A stretch of 64,000 nucleotides of DNA from JAQIBY01 sp963676165 (GCA_963676165.1 OY781043.1:3224001-3288000), one strand, 5' to 3'; counted from the stretch's first letter, positions 7,934 to 18,611 are shown. The notes: generated by a model not told the origin, from the letters alone. Program-made: numbers and translations.

Positions 7934-10900
7934 TTAAAAATTCTGTAAGTCAATTGGTCTGAGTGAACCAAACCATTTAACCACTTTTTCACCAATACCA
8001 GGTGCATTTATATGCACGATATACATACCACTTGCGATACTAATGTTGTAGGAGTTTTTCAAATCCCAATCAATATAGCTAGCATCGTTATCTTTAGAGA
8101 ATTGTCTGATTTTTTGTCCACTTACGTTGTAAATGGTTACAGTACATTTTCTCGGCAAATTGGTAATTCTCACATAATTATCAAGCTGTCCACTTTCATA
8201 ATATGAGTGTCCGTAGTATGGATTAGGTACAACGCGAATCATATCTAATGCTGACTCAGCAGTTTCGACATCACCAGTAATTGTTTTGATATCATTCGTA
8301 TTGAATGTGTACATTGGCAAATTATTATTTTGTGGGTTGCTTGCTGCATATTGTCCTTGAGCTTCAAAATAAGGAGTAGCAACTCTCAAGCGAATCTTTA
8401 CTTCTGTTTCGAGAAGGTCAAATCTTGTGTTAGCCATAGGTATAGCAGTCCACATTATACCCGCAAGTGCCTGAACCTTATATTTATACAAGTCAGTTTC
8501 TTCATATGCTCTCATCATACTGTAAGCATATTGGCTTTCATCATAAGTTGTTTGAAGTTCAGGCAAAGTTGGGTCAGGTGATTCTGTATTTGAACCATAC
8601 ACATAGATAAAGTGTTTCCCCCCTAATACAGGTCCCTCAAGTGATGCATATTCTCCAGTTGGATTCCAAATCAAGTCATTTCCATTAGCACCTGCTAACC
8701 ATGAATCTTCACCATAAGCAATGTTCAAACGTTCACCAGTTCTCACATCAATAGCATAACCTGGGAACCAACCCAAACCGTGTGTAGTATCACCTGGAAT
8801 TACATTACCGTCTTTATCAATTGATGGGTGTTGACGAAGGTCAAAACGTAATGCATTTCCTTCTGAACGGTAATTAATCAATGGATCAACTTCAGTTGGG
8901 TGACCATCTTCATCCACAGTCCATTCATTTTCACACATTTCAAGTACAATCGCACGTGACCACAAATCTTTATCAGGAGTGATTACAATATCAACACTTG
9001 AAATTGGATAGTATTTATGAATATTGTTACGGACATAACCAAGTTTTGATGTATTGTAAGCAGGTCCAAATTTGAATGAACTTGTAAATACATAAGGAGC
9101 CCATGTTCCACCAAGAATTTTCTCAAATTTTTGATCAGGATCAAATCCGATATAGTCATCGTAAGAATTATCTGGATCTTCAAGCTCCTGAGTTTGGTAA
9201 GTTCCTAAACGAATCCAGTTATATTCATCTTGTCCGTCACCATCAGGAACAAATGACAACCACGGTTGTGATTCATTTTTGAAATCAAGGCTTGCTTCGA
9301 TAAATCCATTATCCTGAGGGTTTCTATTACGGTAACCAGCAGCCTCAACTTGAGCATATTGAATTGACAAACCGTAATCAAGTAACAATTGTTCTTGTTC
9401 TTCAAGTGTAATTGGGTAATCTGATTGTATAATTTCACCAGCAGAGTTTGTTAATTCCCAACGAGCACCTTCCTTAATCAAACCATAACTCCAAACATCT
9501 GCATCAAGCATTTTAAAAGTATAGCTATCTTGTGGAATACTTAGAGGATCAACGACTTTAACATTCAAAGGACCTTGTCCATTTTCGTATGTTGGGTAAT
9601 CAACTTTCCACGGAGCACCAGCCATAATTTGTTCGAGTACTTCCGGTTTAAGATCTAAAGCATTATTTCCATTACCAAGACCCTCAATTTGTGTAATTTC
9701 AGGACCGTAACCATATTCAGCTTGCATTACAGTTCCTCCGTCAGCAGGTGTTGGATTGTGAGGCATAGCCTCATATTTTTTGATGTTATTACGACCAGCT
9801 AAATAAGGTTTCTTCATTCCATTAAATGTTTCCTGAACCTGTTGATTATATGGCATTGTAGCATTATAACCATAAGCAATTGCTGTAAAATAATATTTTC
9901 TATGGTTGATTAATCGTTTATCACCTTCTGCAAATAAATCTTCATTTATAACAAAACTATGTACAATTCCATTGTCATTCCCATAAACTTCTTCAGTAGG
10001 CTCATTCGCACCAAGTTCCTCAGAGAATTCGTAATTCACAAGTTGATCAATCCCATCTTTCACATCACATTGAAATACTTGTTTAACTTTATCTTTATCC
10101 TCACGATCGGTTATACTAGCATCAGCATCAATTAACTGAAAAACCTGATATCCTTGAAACCTGTAATATTCATCACACGGATCTAATTCTTCGAAACAAA
10201 TAATTGAAGCATCTTTCTCTACATACTGCTCCAAGTAATTATTCGAACTCGGTTTATTATAAATCTGGAAGATCAATTTTTTATCTAATTCAACAATTTC
10301 CAATTCTGGAGCATCAGGACCATTCAATACACGGAAACAGTTCTCGAAAAGAATTTGTGCTTTATCATCCGCTTTCCTAACTGCTTCAACTGAAGCCCAA
10401 GCACCACCAGATGATGCTCTTGCATAGACAGCACCAACTGTAATATCATTCACTGCACCAGGAGTCAAAGTAAAAGGACCCGCTGATTGAACAAAACGAC
10501 GGTCATCTGCAGGATTAGCTGTCGAACCCGGTCCATTAGGAACTTCTTCCGACCAATCATCCTGAGGAATACCTCCTTGCCCCCAACCACATGGATCAGT
10601 TGTCGGGTTTCCTGGAAACATAAAATCAGTTTCAACATCAGAAGCTCCACCAGAATAGTGACCAGTACCACCATAAGAAAGAGGAGTATTATCTTTCCAG
10701 AAACCTGTTAAATAGTTATAGTATTCAATCGCTTCTTTTGGATCAGTTGTTGCAGGATTACCACCAGTACTATTATTAAAATATAAGAACCGACGCATAC
10801 CCCAACGTTCATTATCAATGGTACCATCACCATAGTTTAGACCATTGATATTTCCATTTAAGATATCACCTTTATCACAATTCAGAACTTTAACTCCATT

Positions 10901-12043
10901 AACTGTATCATAAGAAGTTGAGTTATCTAATCCATCCGGATCCTGATAAGGACCTTCAAAGAAGTCAATTCCGATTGCAGGTGGCTGAGAACCATATCCG
11001 GAATTACCATCGTAATCATCATCATACTCATCACCATTATACATATACCCTAAACCACGTTGCACATCACAACCAGTATAATCATCCATCGCACCACCCA
11101 AATCGGCATCAGTCCAAACGCCAAAAAAGGTTTCATATAAAGTATATGTTGAACGATTAATGATGTTGTAGTTATAAAAAGTCATGTCATTCAACTCATT
11201 GTTAGTTGCAAAAGCAAAAGCCTGAGCACGAAACTCCATACCAATTGCCTCTCCACCAGTTTCTGTGTGAATATTTCCTTTGTCGTTATACACCCACCAC
11301 ATAGTCTCATCACCAAAAAGTTTTGGTTTACGAGATCTTGGTCTTAAACAGTCAGGATCGTCAGTTATTCCATGTTCAGGGTATTCATAATACGGGAAAT
11401 CTCCATCGTAAGGATTATAATAACCATCTCCATTCACATCCCAGAAAGGTGCAAGGTAATAATCATATCCACCAGCAGGACCATGAGCAGGCCAATTCAA
11501 AATAATCTCTGGAATAGAATAACCAGGAAACTCTTCTGCAGTATTACATTCAGGATTATTTTGACATTCAATATAACTACGAAATTCATCCACTTGTTCC
11601 TTGGTTATATAAAAATGCTCATCATACTCACGACAAATATCTTGAGTAACTGAGGCTATTTCTGCACCACTAGTAATTAATGGACCAGGCCAATAATCAA
11701 TACCTACCTGACGAAACCTCACAGCGGCCAGTTTTAACTGACCATTTGCATCTTTACCTCCAACCCAAATAGAGCCAGCAAAAAGAGCATTTTTCCCAGA
11801 TTCAGCAGGAACTTCGTACTTAGGTTTCCCTTGAAGATCCCACCACATATCTCCACCAGTGTGGATTTTTGCGCGAACGTTATTCACAAATAAGTCAGTA
11901 GAAGTTCTAGCAGGCTCACAACCTGCAACGCGTACAGACTTTTGTGTTGATCTCGCTTTGTCAGCAGGATTAACATCTGCAAAGGACTGCAGCGAGAGCA
12001 TACTTAATACACTGATTCCGATTAATAATTTAAGGCTTTTCAT
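7934..12043 (-). CDS. Giant secreted protein with T9SS C-terminal sorting domain (paralogue A)
   Basis: An exported protein of about 1369 residues, paralogous to the one at 2616-6653. The signal peptide MKSLKLLIGISVLSMLSLQSFA argues for the ATG at 12043 rather than the in-frame start at 12070, which adds nine residues. The body is unrecognised, rich in Tyr, Trp, Asp and Gly. The end (IRVVPNPYYGHSYY, then TVTIYNVSGQKI, then GMYIVHINAPGIGEKVVKWFG) is a T9SS type A sorting domain. It starts shortly after the TonB-receptor stop and ends 24 nt before the PorV-like gene, so receptor, cargo and barrel are very likely one transcript. Confidence 0.85.
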   Translation of the reverse strand: MKSLKLLIGISVLSMLSLQSFADVNPADKARSTQKSVRVAGCEPARTSTDLFVNNVRAKIHTGGDMWWDLQGKPKYEVPAESGKNALFAGSIWVGGKDANGQLKLAAVRFRQVGIDYWPGPLITSGAEIASVTQDICREYDEHFYITKEQVDEFRSYIECQNNPECNTAEEFPGYSIPEIILNWPAHGPAGGYDYYLAPFWDVNGDGYYNPYDGDFPYYEYPEHGITDDPDCLRPRSRKPKLFGDETMWWVYNDKGNIHTETGGEAIGMEFRAQAFAFATNNELNDMTFYNYNIINRSTYTLYETFFGVWTDADLGGAMDDYTGCDVQRGLGYMYNGDEYDDDYDGNSGYGSQPPAIGIDFFEGPYQDPDGLDNSTSYDTVNGVKVLNCDKGDILNGNINGLNYGDGTIDNERWGMRRFLYFNNSTGGNPATTDPKEAIEYYNYLTGFWKDNTPLSYGGTGHYSGGASDVETDFMFPGNPTTDPCGWGQGGIPQDDWSEEVPNGPGSTANPADDRRFVQSAGPFTLTPGAVNDITVGAVYARASSGGAWASVEAVRKADDKAQILFENCFRVLNGPDAPELEIVELDKKLIFQIYNKPSSNNYLEQYVEKDASIICFEELDPCDEYYRFQGYQVFQLIDADASITDREDKDKVKQVFQCDVKDGIDQLVNYEFSEELGANEPTEEVYGNDNGIVHSFVINEDLFAEGDKRLINHRKYYFTAIAYGYNATMPYNQQVQETFNGMKKPYLAGRNNIKKYEAMPHNPTPADGGTVMQAEYGYGPEITQIEGLGNGNNALDLKPEVLEQIMAGAPWKVDYPTYENGQGPLNVKVVDPLSIPQDSYTFKMLDADVWSYGLIKEGARWELTNSAGEIIQSDYPITLEEQEQLLLDYGLSIQYAQVEAAGYRNRNPQDNGFIEASLDFKNESQPWLSFVPDGDGQDEYNWIRLGTYQTQELEDPDNSYDDYIGFDPDQKFEKILGGTWAPYVFTSSFKFGPAYNTSKLGYVRNNIHKYYPISSVDIVITPDKDLWSRAIVLEMCENEWTVDEDGHPTEVDPLINYRSEGNALRFDLRQHPSIDKDGNVIPGDTTHGLGWFPGYAIDVRTGERLNIAYGEDSWLAGANGNDLIWNPTGEYASLEGPVLGGKHFIYVYGSNTESPDPTLPELQTTYDESQYAYSMMRAYEETDLYKYKVQALAGIMWTAIPMANTRFDLLETEVKIRLRVATPYFEAQGQYAASNPQNNNLPMYTFNTNDIKTITGDVETAESALDMIRVVPNPYYGHSYYESGQLDNYVRITNLPRKCTVTIYNVSGQKIRQFSKDNDASYIDWDLKNSYNISIASGMYIVHINAPGIGEKVVKWFGSLRPIDLQNF

Positions 12044-12080
12044 TTTTATGATCGCTTTTATATTGTTCAAATTTTATCCA

Positions 12081-14018
12081 TTAAAAACTAAACTGCACTC
12101 CGAGTCTGATAGTACGAGGCAAACTATAATTATATGGACTATTATAATACATTGCATAATAATTCCTGTAAGCTTCTTCATCGTTCTGAGTTGCAATAGC
12201 ATCTTGATAGTCTGCATATGACAAGTAACCATTATCATCAGGATTACCCGTATAACCATATACATCTAATACATTTTTTGTATTCAGGAGGTTGGAAATT
12301 TCAAGATAAACATTTAAGAACGCAAATTTTTCTCTCGTACCAGCATCTTTATCAGCATCTTTCAAAGTCAATCGGATATCGCGATCTAAACGCATGTTAA
12401 TAGTGGTACGCCAAGGTTTACGTGAGCCATTGATAGAACCAACCAGAACTCCATTTGTAGGACGATTTCGTTTTGAATATGGAGAACCAGATCCTGAATT
12501 AACAATAAAATTCACACCTGTATTTTGGAAAATTTTAGCACCAAACAATTTTGGACCATCGTAAGGTGTACCGTTTGCTTTCCCTCCGAAACGGTAATCC
12601 ATTGTAATTGCAAAATTGTGACGTTGGTCAAAATTCAATGGGATAGTCGTTCTCAAGTTAGGTTGATCGGATTTAATAATATTGACACCAGACTCAAAAC
12701 TTGAACCTGTCCCGTTAGCAAACTGAAGTGTATATGATGCACGTAATGAAACATTTCCAGTACGTCTCAAATCGTAAGTAATTCCAAAACCTTTAACAGT
12801 ACCAAAATCAATATTACCATATGTATAATAATTAACCGGATATGCTCCAATAACAGCAATTGCCTGCTGCATATCACGCATTTCACGATAGAAAGCAGAA
12901 AGTTTCAATGATGAAGTATTTCCAAGTTTTTGTTGGAAACCTAATTCATAATCAATGGTTTTCTCTGTAGTTTGATTTGGATTATTGATTGGGTTATCAT
13001 TCATTTGACGAATGTAAAGATATTCTACTGGATTTAACCGTGCATTATATGTAGGACGTTTTGAAAGAATATCGTAGTGAGCAAAAAACAATGACTCATC
13101 AGAAATTGGGAATGAGAATGCAATACGAGGCATCACAGTAACTTGTGGTGTATAATCTTCGAATGCATTTTCGTTCAATTCATCTTGCTCAATTAAATAA
13201 GGAGCAATACCATTAGAACTTGCAATAACTTCTGGGTTTTGTGTTTGAGTTCCATCAGCAGTGTACCAAGTGTCACCATCACGGAAACCATTAATCATTG
13301 AAGGATTACTCAAATCATTCACATAAACAACAGCACCTTCAGGAATTCCTTCAGGAATATCAGCACTTGCAAGAATTCCTCCTGGATCTTTATCGCCAAC
13401 ACGGTAAGCATCACTGAATAAATAAGGATCAGAAAGAACATCTTGGTTCGCATCAAAACGGTCAACGCGGACACCAACATTAAAGATAAGATCTTTAAAT
13501 GCAAACTTGTCTTGAATGTAACCCGCAACATAGTTAGGTTGGAAGGCTGCGACTGGTCGAGTAAGGTTACCATACTCATCAGTTTGTGTAAAAAAGTCAT
13601 TTAAGCTTGGACTTGAAGTTAATTTCTGTCCTGTATGATCATAACCAAAATACGACACATATGCATTTCCTTGGTTAAACAACTCATCTGCTGAAAAGTA
13701 AGAAATATCAAATTCACTTGGGTCATATGAATTTACATCAATCCATTCAAGTGAATTTTCCGCAATATTCAAATGTTCCCGAAAACTTCTATCAAATTGA
13801 GTTTGTGATTCTGCATTATAAAGTCTTGGGTAATTAATAGTATCCTGAAAAACACCATTAGCATCATACACAGGATTTGGGTTATTAAGGTCACGCTCTA
13901 ATATGTGATAGTTCATAAGGTCTCTTGCAAGATCATACAAAGCAAATGGGGCCAAACCATAATAGTTATCAACACGTTGTTCAAACTCAAAACCGATAGA
14001 AATCTCATGATCTTTCAC
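12081..14018 (-). pseudogene. TonB-dependent receptor, C-terminal part after a frameshift
   Basis: This 645-residue frame holds most of the outer-membrane beta-barrel of a TonB-dependent receptor, ending NSPYNYSLPRTIRLGVQFSF with the C-terminal aromatic residue typical of barrel proteins. It begins with GTG inside what should be a strand (VKDHEISIGFEFEQR) and lacks a signal peptide and plug, so it cannot be a stand-alone gene. The in-frame sequence just upstream still reads SASGVADV, continuing the receptor of the 14015-15715 frame. It is therefore the downstream half of one broken gene covering 12081-15715. Confidence 0.85.
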
Positions 14019-15715
14019 GTCCGCAACACCACTTGCCGAAATACGGAATGATTTTCATTATTTTTGATATAACTAGTATAAGGGACACCCGGATTAGTAT
14101 AAAGCCCATAAATATCCTGTGGCAAACTACCATTCATTAAACCTCTATTCAAAATAACAGCATCTCTATTAATAAAATCATCCTCACCCATAAAATCAAA
14201 GAACTGAGTTGTATAAACCGCAAGATCTGGGTTTAAATTTCCAGCTTCAAAATCAGAAATTGGATAAACAAATGTTTCATGAATCCATCCTTCTAAATTT
14301 GTTACTGTATCAGTACCCCATGCATAAAAACGAGTAGGGTTAGTCTCAAATTTTCCAATATAACCATAATCAAAGAAATTGTCTTTATGACGTTGATCTT
14401 GTCTTATACTATTTGTTTGAGAAAAATCTGCTTGGATAGTATAGTATGCATTTTTAATGAGCGAATTATCCTCTTCTTCATCTTGATTTGCATTTTGGAA
14501 CTTTTGAGTCACACGTGCATATGCTCTCCAGTTTGTGTAAATTTGCTGACCATTATTATCAGAGTTAAATAAAGAATTAGCATAACTATACAAACGTTGA
14601 TTTCTGTAGTCAATAGTACCACCAACTGTAATATTAAGGTTTTTAATTGGTTGAATATCAATTTTACCAGCAGCATTCACACTCATACTCTCAGCGTTTG
14701 GTCTTGTATTTATATTCTGAAAAGCATCGGCACGCATATAATCAGCATTCTGATAAATAACTTGATTTATTTCATTCGGAACAACTCGCAATGGGTTATT
14801 ACGAATTGAATCAACAATATCGTCTTTAGCTGTCCAAACACCAATTGCACTTGGACCTCCATCTTGTATATAACTCCCTTCAGCTGAGAATAAGAACCCA
14901 GCAATAGTACGTTTGTGACCAGTTCCTGGATCTTCTTTTGTCCAGATAGGACCAGAAAGCATAACACCACCAAGATTGTATCCGTAAGGATCTAAAAATT
15001 GTGAAGTTACAACCTCAGCACCACCAAAATATTTACTAGTTGGACCTTTTGTTGTTACGGAGATAATACCACCGGTAGCATCACCATATTTAGCAGCCAC
15101 ACCACCAGTTACAACAGAAACCTGCTCGATTGCAGATTTTGGTACTGAAGATGAACCCCTAACTTTCACACCATCTACATAATATACAGTTGCTTCAGAA
15201 CGTGCACCACGGATAGAACCAACGGAACCATCTTCAGAATATACACCTCCTACCGTTGTAGCAACAGCATCAGCAGAACGACCTGGCATTTTAGCGATTT
15301 CTTCAGAAGTCACTGTTCCTCCAGATTCTGTTTGATCCTTCGCAATCAAAGGTACTTTGTACTCTTTAATTTCCACCTCAGCCAAAACTTCAGCAGCAGC
15401 ACTCAATTTAAAATCCTGGAAAGTAATTTTACCTGCCGGAATTTGAACACCGTTATACTGTAAAGGAGCATATCCCACATAGGATGCTTTTACAGAATAT
15501 TTCCCTGCTGGAATTGGTTTAATTGTAAACTGACCGTCAAAATCGGTCATCCCACCGGTAACCACATTACCGTTTTCTTCAACACTAACATTGGCAAAAG
15601 GCACAGGTTCGCCGGTAGAAGCATCAATAACCTTACCTTTCAATGTACCGGATTGAGCAAATGCACCAACTGCAATCAGCAGTGCAGTAAAACCTAATAG
15701 TAATCTCCGTAGCAT
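14015..15715 (-). pseudogene. TonB-dependent receptor, N-terminal part before a frameshift
   Basis: The 566-residue frame has a signal peptide (MLRRLLLGFTALLIAVGAFA), a carboxypeptidase-regulatory-like domain (GKVIDASTGEPVPFANVSV), a plug domain with a TonB-box-like stretch and SIRGARSEATVYYVDGVKVRG, and the first barrel strands. It ends in an out-of-frame tail, RQVVLRT, at about 14036. With the following frame it would make a receptor of about 1210 residues. No SusD partner is adjacent; instead T9SS cargo genes follow, so the ligand is unknown. The break may be real or a sequence error. Confidence 0.85.
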
Positions 15716-15763
15716 AGCTTTATATTTATTTTAACTTATACTTAACCCTTTTTAAACAAAGCG

Positions 15764-15795
15764 TAAATATAGAACACAATTGTAAGCGAGCCAAA
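15764..15795 (-). promoter_or_regulatory. Predicted promoter of the receptor/T9SS cargo operon
   Basis: Minus strand TTTG (15792-15795), 20 nt, TATATTTA (15764-15771): one mismatch (last base) from the Bacteroidota consensus. Predicted start near 15757, about 40 nt before the receptor start codon. Confidence 0.45.
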
Positions 15796-15815
15796 AAAAA
15801 ATAGCAATTTTCAAA

Positions 15816-16253
15816 TTAAAAATATTTACTGTTCAATATTTCAGAATAAATCACAGCTTTTTTGATATCAAAATCTTTTGCAATTTCACAACCAGACTTC
15901 GCTGTTTTCATCTTATTCCTTAACGCTTTCTTAACTGTATTTGCCGAATTTTCTGACGGCATAATATCTAGTTCTGCTTCTTGTGCAGTTTCAAGATCAA
16001 CATTTAAATATGGTTTTGCTTTCGAATGCTGAGCATGCACTCTCTCCTCCTCGAATGCTTCCGCTTTTTCTTCCTTCAACAACTCGAGTTCATTTGCAAA
16101 CGATTCAATAACACTATCAAAACCCTGTGCTCCTTGTGAATTATTTACAGGCGCATTTGCGTTTTTACGTTTTTTCGACACTGCACTTACGATTGGGGCA
16201 ATGATCGCGAAAACTAAAATGAGTAGAATATTTATTAAATCACCAAATTCCAT
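15816..16253 (-). CDS. Membrane-anchored hypothetical protein
   Basis: A 145-residue protein with one N-terminal membrane helix (LINILLILVFAIIAPIVSAV), a basic patch (KKRKNA), then a charged, Glu/Lys-rich cytoplasmic-type region. It ends DFDIKKAVIYSEILNSKYF, a C-terminal motif I associate with small Bacteroidota membrane proteins of unknown function. It follows the lysine-rich lipoprotein gene by 5 nt, so the two are probably co-transcribed. Confidence 0.7.
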   Translation of the reverse strand: MEFGDLINILLILVFAIIAPIVSAVSKKRKNANAPVNNSQGAQGFDSVIESFANELELLKEEKAEAFEEERVHAQHSKAKPYLNVDLETAQEAELDIMPSENSANTVKKALRNKMKTAKSGCEIAKDFDIKKAVIYSEILNSKYF

Positions 16254-16258
16254 ATATA

Positions 16259-16648
16259 TTACTTGTTGTTGTTCTTTTTAAATATGCGTTTCCAAATTGG
16301 TTTCTTACGACTACTGTTTTTTTTCGCCTCCTTTTTGGATCGCTTCATTCGCTTATACACCTTTTTCCCGTCAACTAACTCATCTCCTCCACCGGAAACC
16401 TTACGGGCATATTTCTTTTTACTTTTGTTATAAAGTTTCTCCCTGCGCTCTGCGTCTTTTTCTTTCTTTTTGGTCGCTTTTTTGACCAACTTATCTTCAT
16501 AACGCTCTTCACGCGTTCTGTGATGCTTCCGCTTTTTATGTTTTTGCTCAATGGAATGTCTATTCTGAGGTTTAGTTGTTGCGCAACCCATTGGAACAGC
16601 AGAAACCAAGATTAAAAACAATATATTGAGAATGACAAATTTTTTCAT
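16259..16648 (-). CDS. Lysine-rich lipoprotein of unknown function
   Basis: A 129-residue protein with a lipoprotein signal peptide (FLILVSAVPMGCA, acylated Cys near residue 22) and a mature part made mostly of Lys, Arg, Glu and His (for example KKKEKDAERREKLYNKSKKK), predicted highly basic. This composition could bind nucleic acid, LPS or another acidic polymer, but nothing in the sequence shows a function. It is divergent from the Rieske-like gene with only 28 nt between start codons. Confidence 0.65.
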   Translation of the reverse strand: MKKFVILNILFLILVSAVPMGCATTKPQNRHSIEQKHKKRKHHRTREERYEDKLVKKATKKKEKDAERREKLYNKSKKKYARKVSGGGDELVDGKKVYKRMKRSKKEAKKNSSRKKPIWKRIFKKNNNK

Positions 16649-16655
16649 AAATTTG
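16626..16655 (+). promoter_or_regulatory. Predicted promoter of the Rieske-like lipoprotein gene
   Basis: TTG (16626-16628), 19 nt, TAAATTTG (16648-16655), matching the Bacteroidota consensus. It overlaps the start of the divergent lipoprotein gene. Start of transcription near 16662, 15 nt before the ATG. Confidence 0.5.
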
Positions 16656-16676
16656 AGACACTAAAAATAGCATTTT

Positions 16677-17111
16677 ATGAAACACCTTGCAACAAATATA
16701 TTAAAATTATTCATTCCGGCATCACTGATTCTTATCATGTTCACCGGATGCAAAGACGATGACTACATTCCAGAAGTAAATTTCAATTACTATATTGACA
16801 TTAACTCTGTGCAATACAACGGATTAAAAATACCAGGAAATGCAGACTACTTAAATGTTGCAGGTTTTCGTGGTGTAATAATTCATTGCAACTACACGGA
16901 TGAGTATGTTGCTTTTGACAGAGCCTGTCCTTATCATCCAGAAGATGCAGATGCCATTGTTGAAATTGATGATAATTTAAATGCGACTTGCCCCGTTTGT
17001 GGATCGCAATTTAGTTTGTATGATGGAACCGTAATTTCTGGCCCAGCAAACAAACCATTAAAATGGTATAGCACTGACTTGCAAGGAAGCATTTTATACG
17101 TTTACAATTAA
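16677..17111 (+). CDS. Rieske-like lipoprotein with altered cluster ligands
   Basis: A 144-residue lipoprotein (signal ending IMFTGCKDDD) whose second half has the Rieske fold pattern: a first box DRACPYHPED near residue 83 and a second box TCPVCGSQFSLYDG near residue 105, followed by the usual Pro-loop-like GPANKPLKWY. A classical Rieske [2Fe-2S] centre uses CxH and CxxH. Here the first box is CxxH and the second is CxxC. It could still bind a cluster with different ligation or a zinc ion. A terminator follows. Redox partner unknown. Confidence 0.75.
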   Translation: MKHLATNILKLFIPASLILIMFTGCKDDDYIPEVNFNYYIDINSVQYNGLKIPGNADYLNVAGFRGVIIHCNYTDEYVAFDRACPYHPEDADAIVEIDDNLNATCPVCGSQFSLYDGTVISGPANKPLKWYSTDLQGSILYVYN

Positions 17112-17130
17112 TCGAACACATAATAATATG

Positions 17131-17163
17131 ACAAGAGGCGTTTGAAATTCAAACGCCTCTTGT
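17131..17163. terminator. Bidirectional terminator between Rieske-like gene and ahcY
   Basis: ACAAGAGGCGTTTGAA (17131-17146) is the exact complement of TTCAAACGCCTCTTGT (17148-17163), giving a very strong hairpin between convergent genes. T/A-rich tracts on the two sides are short. Confidence 0.75.
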
Positions 17164-17187
17164 TTATGTCATCTAAGGTGAGTTCTA

Positions 17188-18606
17188 TTAATATCTGTAA
17201 TGTTCAGGTTTATATGGACCTTCTTTTGGAACGCCAATATAATCTGCTTGCTCTTGTGAGAGTTCTGTCAATTTAACACCTAATTGTGGCAAGTGCATAC
17301 GTGCTACTTCCTCATCAAGTTTTTTAGGCAATCTGTAAACATCAATCTCATGTTTGTTTTCCCAAAGCTCAACTTGTGCAAGTGTTTGGTTTGAAAATGA
17401 GTTACTCATTACAAATGATGGGTGACCAGTTGCGCAACCTAAATTTACTAAACGACCTTCAGCGAGCAAGAAAATTGAATGTCCATCATCAAAACGATAA
17501 CGATCAACTTGTGGTTTGATGTTTTCTTTGGTTACATCAGCACGTTTTTCCAATGCATATACTTGAATTTCATTATCAAAGTGCCCAATATTACACACAA
17601 TCGACTGATCTTTCATTTTGGACATGTGCTCTGCAGTGATCACATCTTTGTTTCCAGTTGTTGTCACAAAGATATTTCCTTCTTTCAAGGCTTCTTCAAT
17701 TGTAGTTACTTCAAAGCCTTCCATAACTGCTTGTAACGCACAAATAGGATCAATTTCTGTTACAAGGACACGTGCGCCAAAACCTCTTAAAGACTGAGCA
17801 GAACCTTTACCCACATCACCATAACCAAGAACAACAACTGTTTTACCAGCTACCATTACATCAGTTGCACGTTTGATACCGTCAGCTAATGATTCACGGC
17901 AACCATATAAGTTGTCAAATTTTGATTTTGTTACAGAGTCGTTCACATTAATTGCAGGGAAAAGAAGTTTTCCAGTTTCTTGCATTTGATACAAACGATG
18001 CACTCCTGTTGTAGTTTCTTCAGATACACCACGAACTTTATCAGCAACTTTAACCCAATGATTTGGATTGTGCTCAAGAACGCGTTTTAACAACATGCGA
18101 ATTTCTTCTTCCTCTTCAACATCTGATTTTTGTTCAAGGACTGCAGGATTTTTTTCAGCTTCCACACCTTTATGAATCATAAGGGTAGCATCACCTCCAT
18201 CATCAACAATTAAATCAGGTCCTGAACCATCAGGCCATGTTAACGCTTGTAATGTGCACCACCAATATTCTTTGAGTGATTCACCTTTCCATGCATACAC
18301 AGGAACTCCCGCTTCTGCAATTGCAGCAGCAGCATGATCCTGAGTTGAGAAAATATTACAGCTTGCCCAACGTACATCTGCACCAAGTTCAACAAGTGTT
18401 TCAATTAATACAGCAGTTTGAATTGTCATATGCAATGAACCTGTAACTTTTGCACCTTTTAAAGGTTTGCTTGGTCCATATTTTTCACGAAGGCTCATTA
18501 GCCCTGGCATTTCTTTCTCTGCTATTTCAATTTCTTTGCGACCAAATTCCGCAAGTGCGATATCGCTAATTTGATAATTCTTACTTGAAAATAATTCTTG
18601 TGTCAT
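17188..18606 (-). CDS. ahcY: Adenosylhomocysteinase
   Basis: S-adenosylhomocysteine hydrolase splits SAH to adenosine and homocysteine, removing the product inhibitor of methylases. The 472-residue protein has the substrate region (TGSLHMTIQTAVLIETL), the NAD-binding Rossmann motif GYGDVGKGSAQSLRGFGARV near residue 258, the HPSFVMSNSFSNQ substrate segment and the invariant C-terminus KPEHYRY. Length is usual. It starts 5 nt after the ribF stop, so both form an operon. Confidence 0.97.
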   Translation of the reverse strand: MTQELFSSKNYQISDIALAEFGRKEIEIAEKEMPGLMSLREKYGPSKPLKGAKVTGSLHMTIQTAVLIETLVELGADVRWASCNIFSTQDHAAAAIAEAGVPVYAWKGESLKEYWWCTLQALTWPDGSGPDLIVDDGGDATLMIHKGVEAEKNPAVLEQKSDVEEEEEIRMLLKRVLEHNPNHWVKVADKVRGVSEETTTGVHRLYQMQETGKLLFPAINVNDSVTKSKFDNLYGCRESLADGIKRATDVMVAGKTVVVLGYGDVGKGSAQSLRGFGARVLVTEIDPICALQAVMEGFEVTTIEEALKEGNIFVTTTGNKDVITAEHMSKMKDQSIVCNIGHFDNEIQVYALEKRADVTKENIKPQVDRYRFDDGHSIFLLAEGRLVNLGCATGHPSFVMSNSFSNQTLAQVELWENKHEIDVYRLPKKLDEEVARMHLPQLGVKLTELSQEQADYIGVPKEGPYKPEHYRY

Positions 18607-18611
18607 CTGTT

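Noticed and set aside
10918..11160. His-rich 80-residue frame opposite the T9SS cargo gene
   Set aside because: It is the antisense shadow of Asp/Tyr/Trp-rich coding sequence; its His runs come from the GAT/GTG-type codons on the other strand.
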